The notes beneath the pieces were generated by a model. The model did not search any database, was not told the DNA's origin, and saw nothing but the letters and a program-made list of their open reading frames with translations. A stretch of DNA of 64,000 nucleotides, taken from Phoebastria nigripes (taxonomy: Eukaryota; Chordata; Aves; Procellariiformes; Diomedeidae). Numbering within the stretch: position 1 is the stretch's first letter; the number at the start of each line of letters is the position of its first letter. The stretch is from contig JAYKAV010002930.1 of assembly GCA_035582835.1 (NCBI GenBank), positions 371,767-435,766 on the forward strand, read 5' to 3'. Below, one piece after another: positions 50,687 through 60,660 of the stretch. Position numbers and translations under genes: made by a program.

Positions 50687-52419
50687 ATCCCCAAATACTC
50701 TAATGGCTACGGAAAGGACAGGTTATGTTTTATGTGCTTGGCTTGCATAGTACTACCAAGCTGCAGCCTCAGTTCAACTTTAAACGAACTTTGTTTTACC
50801 CTAGCAAGGTTGCAGAGCGAAGCAGCCGTGGTAGGTGAGAGCCACGGCAGGTGACTTGTGAGACCGACCGGAGCATTATTTAACTAAGTGATGTGGAAAT
50901 GCACCGACAGCTCCTCGCTTCCGTATGTAATGGGATTTCTCAAGGGACTGGTTGAACTGGTTGCAATGGCTGCTTTACATAAGCAGAGCAGTGAGAACCG
51001 ATTATGGTAATGCCAAAAATTTGTCCGAAAGTCTGGGTTTATCCTGTGTTTGACCGTGTAAAATGAGCCCCTTTTCAGTAACTGTTCTGCTCCTAGAGCA
51101 TGTTCAAGCACATCTCCTGCTTTTAATGGCAAAGTTAAGCTAGGCAGTAACTTTCTCCTGCGGCTCCTCAGAAAAATTGCAAGCAATTGCCTAAGTGCAG
51201 GTTCAGCCAGGGTGTGTGCAAACCTAACACACAGAGCAAAGGTGTTTGGGCGTAGCTGAGGGTTTATTTTGGTCCGGAGCATGGCTATTAACAACAAAAA
51301 GCACGATAAGAATGCAGTCAGGGTTCAGCGTCCTTGGCTAAGTATACAGGACTGAGCGTTAATAAAAACACATCCTTACACATGGCGAAAGGTAAATACA
51401 CATCAGCTTCCATAAAAGCATTGTAGTAATTTAATAACTATGATAATTCAATAATTTTAGAGCGTATCAAAGCTTTACAGTCATCCCGAACTTACAGGTT
51501 GCGTTACAGGTAGCATCACCACTGGTTAGCTGACCTGGGACTCAGGGGAACATACATAGAAGTGGGAGGGATTCAAGATTAAACTCAAAGCCTGCATCTG
51601 TACAGATACTTTTTTTTTTTTTTTAATCTGTAATGTAGTTATTCTGCAATACCAAATTTCCAAAGTCTGTAAATTATTTCAAATTATGCAAGTTTAGACT
51701 GTATTTGTGCAAAGCTCATGAGATATTGTTGCCATCTCATGAACTAAATATTTTGCTGTGCTATGTGGATGTAGTCAAAGAATGAATTATTGAGCAGTTA
51801 TCATGGGTGAATGACCTTTTTGTGATTTACCGCACAATAATTTAGAAACTGTAGCTCCTGTTAAATTCAATTATTTCCCCTGCAGCTTTTAACTAACAAT
51901 GGCTTTTAAAGGTGCCGTGCTCCTCTTATATTCAAATGACTTTCCCTCTGCCCTGGAAGAATTAAGAGAATTTACAGGATGGAGGTTACGTGCTAGTTGA
52001 GGAAAAAAAAAGCATTAAAAACATTGAAAGCAAGTAGCATAAACTACAGATGAAGAGCTAATAAGCTGAAGAAAAAATACCTGGTTTAACTTTCACATAT
52101 GCACCTGATCACCCCCGAATACTTTTAACTGTCTTTGGGGTGGGTTTTCTTTTTCCAATTATACCACTAATACAGACATGTGAGATTAGCATTAAAGTTT
52201 AATTAGAAGGGGTTTTTTTATTATTACTGAAATTATTTAGCAACAGAAATTTTCCTGCTGTTGTTCATTACAAATGCACAGCTGAATTCCTGCTTATTGC
52301 TCCAAAACCTTTGAGCAGTCATTANGGAAACTTAGAAGCATTGCTAGGAAAACACGGACTTGGACAGGAGTGATATGCCCACTGGGTAAATCAGGACCAA
52401 TTCTGTCATTAAAAGTGGT

Positions 52420-52630
52420 TTTTTTATATATATATAAAATATTACATATAGTATAGGATATATGATATATATCATATATCATGTATCATATATAGCATCA
52501 TTTCATATACCATATATTACCTATACAATATATAATATATTATATATTGTATAATATGTATATATTACCTATAATATGTTATATTCTATATTNTATATTA
52601 CATTATATTATATTATAGATATATTTAATA
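52420..52630. repeat. AT-rich palindromic repeat block
   Basis: About 210 bp is almost entirely A and T, built of degenerate TATA/ATATC/ATTATA units. It contains two long perfect palindromes: 24 bp at 52457-52480 (left half GATATATGATAT) and 32 bp at 52522-52553 (left half TATACAATATATAATA). Further imperfect ones follow towards 52620. An N at 52593 marks a position the assembly could not resolve. Such DNA unwinds and extrudes cruciforms readily. It is not gene-like. Confidence 0.92.
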
Positions 52631-53920
52631 TCTTTTAATATTTCCTTAACAGTTGTCTAAATTAGAAATGTTCAGAAATGTATAGAATCTACTTTTTCCA
52701 TCGTGCTTCCTGCTAAACACCCCTTCTTTTACTGGGCCAGTCTTTCTGAGAATTCAAGTGCTTTTCTGTTCTGGCTGAATCAACTTCAGGAAAGGTACAG
52801 GAACCACATGCACTGTCACGACAGACGCAGTGGGAGCCTTCGCACAAAGCTCGTCCCCTCAGTGCTTTACTATGGGAATGGGTTGCGAGTGAAAGGGAAA
52901 TAAAAGATTTTGAAGACAAGATCTAAAGCACGAAAGTAACTTGCTTTCTGCCTTTCAGGAATTGCAAGGATATTGTGTCCTGATTGTATCGACTGGCTGG
53001 GAGTGCTTCTTCTGTAGTCTATTCTGTAAAGATAACTTCCATGTAAATTGTTCCTTTGGGGCTGAAAAGATTGGCTGGTGTAGAAGGAATCAGGCTGCTG
53101 TTTCTGTTCAAACAATTCAAGGAAATTTCAGAAAACGTTGTGAACAATGGTGCATCCTCTCCGCGACTTTTATTTAAACTTCATATAAGATGCATGAGAG
53201 AACCCCCTGGGCAAATACCATGGTATTTAAGCCANGATCTGATGGCTATTTGTCTAATGTGTGGTAGGCTTAATAAGTCACATTAGCCCGTGATTGATGA
53301 TAAAGAGGTACTGAAAGCAAACAAGCAGTTGTGCAGTATTTTTACAGAAGGGTTGCTAATTTATACAGGAGGCACTCCTGGAACTTGGACGACTTGGAGC
53401 TAATCTACAGCATGCCTCATCTCCATCAATGCCCAAGCTGCGACCCGTGAGGTTCTCTCATCAGCTTGGCTTCTGCTCCTAAATTGTACAGCCGCTTATA
53501 CTGTAACATCACGGAGTTGCTCGGCAGCATATTTGGACCGAAATCCCATCAGAAATCAAAGGGCTGTGCATGCTGCTTGCAGGACTAGATATGCTAGGCT
53601 TGCCTAGACACACCAAATCCTGCCAGCACAGTACAACTGAGAGAGGCATTGCACCATACGTATATCCCCTAGTTAATCTGTTAAACTGGGAAGCCAGGTA
53701 AGATGCTCTCTTGCTAGATGATGTCCTAACTACAGGGAGTTGAAGAGGGCAGGGTGTGTAGTGGGTGGAGATTGTGCTAGAGATCTCAAAGAAAAAGTCA
53801 CCATAACTCTGACATAGGACCAAAGCAGAAGATTTCTCTATTTCCATTCTGTAAAATGGCTTAAATATTTTGGCTAAAACTAAAATGATCTCTCTCTGTA
53901 AATGGTTATGTATGTGTATA

Positions 53921-54040
53921 TATTGAGTGCTTGTGTGTGTCCGCATATATATATATATATATATAGAACACACACATATGTGTGTGTATACATGTGTGTG
54001 AATATGTGTGCATATGTGCACATGCATATATAAAAATAAC
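53921..54040. repeat. Alternating TA / CA / TG tract with a 20-bp palindrome
   Basis: A run of (AT)n at about 53945-53965 is followed by ACACACAC-ATAT-GTGTGTGT at 53968-53987, a perfect 20-bp palindrome. TG/TA-rich alternating sequence then continues to about 54030. Alternating purine-pyrimidine DNA of this kind can adopt Z-form or cruciform structure. The 177-residue minus-strand ORF that crosses it is an artefact of the repeat. Confidence 0.9.
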
Positions 54041-54990
54041 ATGTATACAAAATCTGGACAAAGAATGGATAATTTCAGCCAACTACTTATATGCAGCTAA
54101 TCTCCTAACCAAAAGCAACGCACCACTTTCACCAGCAATGCAAAAACTACTTTGTGGGACACTGTTCTGGAGACTGCAATATTCCCATTACAGACCATCA
54201 AAACCAGCTTTTGCCTTGACAGAAGTTACAATGCAGGCAAGTCTTGCCCAGTTTAAAAAGATTACCCGCAGACTTTTGGTTTTCTTCTTCTTTGAGTTCT
54301 GTTTTTAAAGTTGTTAGGAATATCTTAAGCAAGTACTTTGCATCAGTCCTATTGCTTCATTTAAACCAGACTACTCTTAAGCTGCTGCTGATCCAATCTG
54401 TTTCTCATTATACGGCCAGCCGCGTACTTAGCACGCTCCTGTGCTGAGGTAGTTGCAGGGATCGTTGCTCTGTATGCATCTATAAACTACAGTTAAACAT
54501 AGTGTGGCGTGATGAAGTGACAATGAGTTGCCAACACAAGCAAGAGACACCGGCAAAATGCCTCTGATGTCTCATGCAGCCCTGGATTCCTCCCAGAGAA
54601 GCTTCCTGTGGCTTTGGGAAAACTGTTTATTTCTTCCAGATGACTGTAACCAAAAAGAGATCATCACGTATTTTGCGAACAGGGTATATTGGAAAGCCTT
54701 TAGCTCCTGTCAATGAAGCTAGGAAAGGTGGAAGAGGGTTGTAGAATGGCCCGTGGGTTGGATTTTCTGCTTGTCCCCTGCAGCACACGATGAGCTGTAA
54801 ACACCTGGCACTGATGCTGCTTCATTCTGAAGGCAAATATTTGCTGTGCAGAGTACTTGCAGGGGGAGCAGAAGTTCTTGCTACCTGTTGCCAGACCAAT
54901 GAATTAACCCAAGGAGAGGAAAGACTTCATTATTGCTTTTATCACAGAAGAAGAAATTTAATAACATACTTCCAGGATATCCCCCTGCAA

Positions 54991-55017
54991 TAAAATAAAA
55001 TAAAAAAAAATTAAAAT
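54991..55017. repeat. A-rich TAAAA tract
   Basis: TAAAATAAAATAAAAAAAAA followed by TTAAAAT is a short low-complexity tract. It contains AATAAA hexamers by chance, with no upstream gene to use them. Confidence 0.85.
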
Positions 55018-57465
55018 CTCATTTTACTCTGTACTTACCTAAGGTGGATTTGGGTACATGGAGATTATGCTCTGAGGGAATTAAACCACAAAGTCCCCTA
55101 CTTCCTCTGTGGAAGTGCATATTGCAAAATACAGATACATTATTTGCATCTGATTGACAGCTTGCTTTTAGAAGAAAGAGCTGGAAGTCAACCCATGTTT
55201 GCCCTTCACTGCCGATTGTCTTTCTATTCATCTTCTATTTTTTTGTGACATACTAACTGAAAAATACTTTGAAAAAATTTGTAACGGATAAATACACGTA
55301 TGTGCACATCCATGTCTCTGTGTGAAAAATACCGTAGCCTTGTCCTGCATCTAGAATAGAAAATAATTGCCCTATATGTAACTTTTAAATTTATTTTTTA
55401 AATATTACTGATAATTTATTTTTATTTTACACAGCATCCCAAGAAGCAATTCTTGTGTCAGGAGTGCTACTGAAAGTTGCTTTTTTTTTTCAATTTTGCT
55501 TGAACATATTCGTGAGAATTTATCATTCTGGATAACTGGGGAAAAAAGCCCACATCTTAGTTTGCATAAAATCAAAGGCAGGTTTTTCCAGATAGGAAGG
55601 AACATGAACTTATGGGGGGAAAAAAAAGACCTTTTATAGCTGCCTAACAGTTGTAGCAGACAGGTCTCCAGACAGAAGTGACTTCAGGAGGAGATGGTGA
55701 AGGGCTATCTGCAGAGCTGGTCCTGCCCACAGCCAGCAACTTTCAGAACAGACTATTCCCACCAAAACAGCCAGTACTTTCTTCATCCAGGGGCTGGCTG
55801 GACACATACCCGAACAAACTACTTCCATTTCCTAGTGTTTGTATTTTAAATTATGACTGAAATGAAATGACAAGCAAACATGAAGTATGGAGACTGGAAA
55901 TTATTCCTCCCCGAACTGTGCTGCTTTAATGGAGCACTGGCTCATGATTTTTCAACAAGGTACACTTTTTGACAGCACTTTAAGTGTAGTGACTTTGATT
56001 CACTCCTATCTCCATGCCAACAGGGAGACTTTTAGTCTATTATCTTCACTAGAACATTTCCAGTTGCTTCCCTTCCTGCGTCGGTGTCTGGAAAGAGACA
56101 AACAAAGAAGATTGCTGGTACCCAGTTGTGCATCACAGAGGATCTCCACCTGGTTTAAGGTGTTGAAGTCAACAGCTAATGATCTTCAGGTTGCATGAAT
56201 GCGTTCTCTTTAAAATAATGATACTGAGGATGACAGGTTTGGTTTTGTTTTAAAAGATGTCAAAATTTTATGTTCCAAAATATTTTGCTATTTTGCTAAC
56301 AGTAAAATCAATATATAAAAAGTTTTTGCATAGTTTTTTTAATTAATAACTGTTATATAAACTTAAGGAGCAGTGATTCTGGAACAAATTAACTGCAAAA
56401 ATTAAAACTAACAGTTTTGTTTTCTGATCCCAAATGCAACTAAAATATGAATATAGCAATTTCTAGAGCACCTGGAAAGAAACCTAAGGAATTGAAGGCT
56501 CTGCAATACACAGTGTGACCAGCAAGAGCTTTTGTTGTACTCAAACTGGGGCATGTTCATTTCTTTTAGCACCTTCTGGTGCACTCAGCATATCAACGAC
56601 TGGACTTACCTGACTTGTGTAATAGACTGGATGAATAAGCTATATTATTTGCTAGGCAAATGTATTTCAAAGTCTTTGTCTGGTAAAGATAAAATTTTCT
56701 TTTTTATTGGAGAGCTTGGGGGTTGTGTAGGGTGTGTGGGGGGGTGTTCTCTTTTTGGTTTCATTTATTTTTTTTAGAAGTATCGGGAGACATGCTTATG
56801 TCCAAAAGATTTTCTATACTGAGAAGAACCGAACTGAACTATTCTTGGTGAGATAACATTATAGTTTCATTGAATTCTTTAAAAAACATTTCCATGAAAA
56901 TGATAGCTGAAATTGCTTATTTAACCTGGCATTTATTTAAATTGTTTAAGCATTAATTTGTTCTCTGTTCTATGAGTGTGTTTTCTTTTTTTTTTTCTTT
57001 AGGCTCGGCTTCATAACTAGTTATAACACGCCATCAGAATTGGGGAATTGGAAAGGCCAGTGTTAGATCTAGCAACACCTCAAGAATGAGAATCATTTTG
57101 CCAAAAAATCTGGAAAACCCCTCTCTCCCTGGGCTCTTTCACTTGAGGAGCTTCCCAGATCTAATAAAATAGATGTGTATACCAGGTTGTTGCCTATAAT
57201 AGATCGCCACTCACCGTGGATGACAGTGCAATCTCTTCTGCTCAGCCAGATTTGAACTAGAAACACTACGCATCTGAAAAAGCTGACACGTAGCTGGACC
57301 TAAGACACTGCCAAAGTCTCAAGTGCTGCTGTGGGGCACAGAAGTTCGTAGACAGTCTAGGTTAACGCCCGTGGGTTGTTCCACCTCATTAAAAATGGTC
57401 ATTTGACTTCCCATTAGCAACTGGGGACATAGCACCATGCCTGCTGTGAAGGGAAAGCAGCAGCT

Positions 57466-57515
57466 GGGCAGGGGAGGGCAGGGCAGGGCAGGGCAGGGGA
57501 GGGGAGGGAAGGGAA
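57466..57515 (+). repeat. GGGCA array with G-quadruplex potential
   Basis: Repeated GGGCA units (GGGCAGGGCAGGGCAGGG core) grade into GGGGAGGGGAGGGAAGGG. At least eight G-tracts of three or more are separated by one- or two-base loops, which satisfies the usual quadruplex pattern on the plus strand. The mirror-image C-rich strand could form an i-motif. No promoter or gene start is evident beside it. Confidence 0.9.
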
Positions 57516-57755
57516 AAGGTTTGTTTGCAAACCTTTTAAAACATGAGCTCATTGAATTGGTAACATCTACGNGGAAACAGCCAAGAACAGATCAATCTGG
57601 GCTTTTGTCTTGAAGAAGTCAGCTGTGGCCTTCGCAGTAAGCTGTAGCGTGTCTTCATGGGGACAAAAATGCTAATGAAAAAATGTATGAAACATGCATA
57701 TATATATATGTATCTCTATATAAAAAATCTTTAGGATCTTGGTATTTCTGTGTTA

Positions 57756-57803
57756 ACTTTTATTTGTATTTGTAACATTACTTTTATTTCTATTTGTAAC
57801 ATT
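57756..57803. repeat. 24-nt tandem duplication
   Basis: Two adjacent 24-nt copies (57756-57779 and 57780-57803), each of the form ACTTTTATTT(G/C)TATTTGTAAC plus ATT, differ at a single base. The high identity suggests a fairly recent local duplication. Confidence 0.9.
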
Positions 57804-58443
57804 CCAAAGAGAGGGAGCAAAACCAAACCCACGACGTCTAGCACACAGACTAAATCCTGCCGAGGCTTAGAGTGGCAATCAAATCGCTCTTCCCTGAGCT
57901 GGTCCTGCTGACATGTACTTCACTGGAGCGGAGCACCGGCTGGAGGAGTTCAGGTTTGATTTATCCCTTGCCAGCGCAGTATTTGTCGCTGCGGTGTGAG
58001 GCCAGCAATCACAGCCCGCCCCGCGTTGCTTAGGCGTGATAGCATCCACAGCATCTGCCCTGCTTGGGATACTTGGGTCATTACAAAATACTCCTGCCAG
58101 CAAAAACAAGCACCCCAGAACGGGTATCAGGTTTATCCTCATAGCTGATGGATCACATATAGCTTATTCTAATAATTTTCCATTACTAAATCACAGCAAA
58201 CGCAGCAATCACTGTAAAAGATAAAACCAGGCCAGTATCTTGCAGGTGAATAATTCAGTTTCTTTGAGCATCTTTTGTAGCATTTTCTAAGCATTACTTG
58301 AATTGATTTAAGGTAATCCCAAGCAGTATTTGTTCTTCCTGCTCCGCAGTGAGTCTGATTACAAAGCCAGTTCAAATTAAGACGGCACTATTCTGACGTT
58401 AGTCTTTTTTTCACTCTCACCTCTTGCAATCCCAATCATCCAG

Positions 58444-58896
58444 AACAGCTTAATCAGCTCAGGTTGTACCTGGTTCTGCTGTCCACTCCACCTCTGCTAC
58501 GGCCTAACGAACATGTCATTGTTGAGCAGCAAGATTACAACCTTGGAGGTGACCTCCTCTGCCTCTCACCCTCCTCCTCCTCCTCCTCCTCCTNCTCCTC
58601 CTCAGCTAGGCTTCACACAGGTCCCTGCCGAACCCTGGAAAGGCAACACCTCTTCTCCTGAGGCTGCAACATCAAAGATAAGTGAGTCCTCAACGAGCCT
58701 TCCTGCTTCCATACTGGTCTCTCTGCTGCTGCTGCCACTCACCCTTATCCCGGCAGCCATCCTGCTGATGTCAGGCACCACGGCCCAAAGAGCTGCCNAG
58801 CAGCAGGAGAGCGAGAAGATTCAGCATCTGCTTTTTGCTACAGCCCAAGCCAACCACCCCGCTTCTCTGGACCTCGCTTCTGCCACTCATAAATAG
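58444..58896 (+). other. Unrecognised open frame with features of a terminal exon (candidate only)
   Basis: The frame is open from a possible acceptor (CTTTTTTTCACTCTCACC, then a CAG at 58441-58443) through an ATG at 58513 to a stop at 58894-58896. The ATG has A at -3. From the ATG it would encode 127 residues: a Ser/Thr-rich start, a proline run from the CTC triplet array, and a Ser/Thr-rich segment. A hydrophobic helix (ASILVSLLLLPLTLIPAAIL) follows, then a short Gln/Glu-containing tail. An AATAAA at 59379-59384 is followed by a G/T-rich stretch (GTTGGTCTGTTTG). I recognise no family, and two N bases (58594, 58798) fall inside. It may equally be a chance frame lengthened by the triplet repeat. 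Confidence 0.2.
58571..58603. repeat. CTC triplet array, about 11 copies
   Basis: CTC units run uninterrupted except for an N at 58594. The homopyrimidine/homopurine composition with mirror symmetry allows triplex (H-DNA) formation, and length polymorphism is likely. In the overlapping open frame it is read as a proline run. Confidence 0.92.
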
Positions 58897-60559
58897 GCAT
58901 AGTCTTTTCACTGTATTTTTGAGATCTGGGAAGGAATTTGAAGGAGTTACTGGTGCCAGTTATAGGCAATGCCAGAAGAGGTCATTGCGTATGCATAGAT
59001 TTAATCTAGCTTTCAGATGATACGGAGCTAAACTGAAAACAGGCCCAGCCACATCTTTACTGGCCTCCNCCATGTTACTTTAGCTTCTGTAATGATACCT
59101 CTGCAGGAATGCAAGCTGAAACAGAGCTTACAATGGAGACACCCTATGAAAATTTGGGCATGCCGCATTCAAAATTATTCGCCTGTTTGTAAAGCTATCC
59201 ATAGTGCCACTGCACTAGATGGAATTAAAAAACCCAAGACTGACCCATGATTAACAAACAGAGTTGAAGGCTGAAGATCCCAGATTTGAATGACTGCTCT
59301 CCCAGGTTTTCTACGCAACTTGTAGCAAGCTCTTGCAGATGAACGTTTCAAAACTGATTGCCTAACTTTAGCTACTCTAATAAAGTTGGTCTGTTTGCCA
59401 GAGCCACTGAGTTTGGTTGCTGCATTTAAGCTACGCAAAGACTGTGGGTTCTCAGTATCTCTGAAAATTAGCCTGCTGTTTTTCTTTTAGGTTACTAAAT
59501 TGAGATATAGCTGAGTACAATTAGAAATTCAGGTTTGTAAACCTTGTTCTCTGTTTGTTTCGATGAAATTTGCTGTGAGAAATCTTACATAAGCTATAGA
59601 GCCTAAACGAATGTCAAGTCTAAGTCCAGGAATAGGATTTTTTTGTGTGTGTTTAACTGTAAAATGCAGCTATGGGTATTAACCTGATTCACCAAAGGCA
59701 TCAATAAGCACGTCCATCACATTTTGTATAATGCTTATCTTCTGTTTGAGGTTCTCCAAGATCAAAGAATTTTTGATCAGTTGAAACGATCCCCTGAGCC
59801 TAGCCTTCACACCAATGATATTTTCTCTTTTTCGTGTTCCAACGGTTGTCTTTTAGTCTTTGAAGTTAACCTGAACATTTTCTGTCACGTTCTGAGTGGT
59901 ATCATTCATGATTCTCAAAGGTAAAGCTCATGGGATAAAACAGACAGAAGACAGAGGTAAAGCAAGTTTGGAAGGGTAAGAGGCAGTAAAAAGAAAGACA
60001 CTGATAACCAGAAAAGAGAAATATGAGTGAGCAAAAGTGCAAAAGACTAATACCAAATTCCATACGAGAAAGAAAACATCAGAGAGGAAATGTTTGGGAA
60101 TGAAAAATATCCAGAAAATCAATGAGAAATGTCCAGCAGCAGTTTTGCTGTTTTTTTTTTTTTTAAATAGGAAATGTTATTTGGCCTTTTAAAAAATTTA
60201 GGATTAAAAACTGTGAAAAAAACCCAACATTGGAGGACATGAAATGAAAGATTATTAAAGAAAGACAAAAGAAAATGGAAAGAAGGGAAAAAGAAAATGT
60301 ATATGGTGACTTTCATTGCTTTTTAGTGATAGAAATGAAAGGGCTGAGGAATTTACAAGGAAAGACATCAGCTTTTATTTAAAAAGGGCATGATTACTAC
60401 ACAACTTAGCTGTAATGGCTTTTGGACTTCACAGGTTTTCATAGCTAAAATCCTCACTACTCAGTCAGTACCTATGAAGATTATGATATTATAAAGTAAT
60501 TGCAGCAGACTCTGTGATTACTGTGTAACAATAATAGAATAACTTTTTAAAATGTCTTT

Positions 60560-60660
60560 TAAAATGCAGAAACATAATAATAATATTTATTAATATGAAT
60601 GCAATAATATTAGTATCTATTTATAATATTAATAGTAACATAATATTAATGCAGAAACTT
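60560..60660. repeat. AT-rich patch bounded by an 11-bp direct repeat
   Basis: ATAATAATAATATTTATTAA-like DNA fills the interval between two copies of AATGCAGAAAC, at 60563-60573 and 60648-60658. The direct repeats could be a target-site duplication around a decayed A/T-rich insertion, or a duplication by slippage. The interior shows no recognisable transposon. Confidence 0.7.

Noticed and set aside
50884..51297. 137-residue minus-strand ORF with a basic, leucine-rich stretch
   Set aside because: I compared it with families I know and found no match. There is no nearby poly(A) signal or promoter pattern on that strand, so a chance frame is the simpler reading.
53509..54042. 177-residue minus-strand ORF
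   Set aside because: Its N-terminal third is translation of the TA/CA/TG microsatellite (His/Thr/Tyr/Ile repeats). The rest has no recognisable domain.
55887..56198. 103-residue plus-strand ORF with a plausible-looking composition
   Set aside because: No family is recognised, and I found no supporting splice or poly(A) arrangement. It is within the range expected by chance here.
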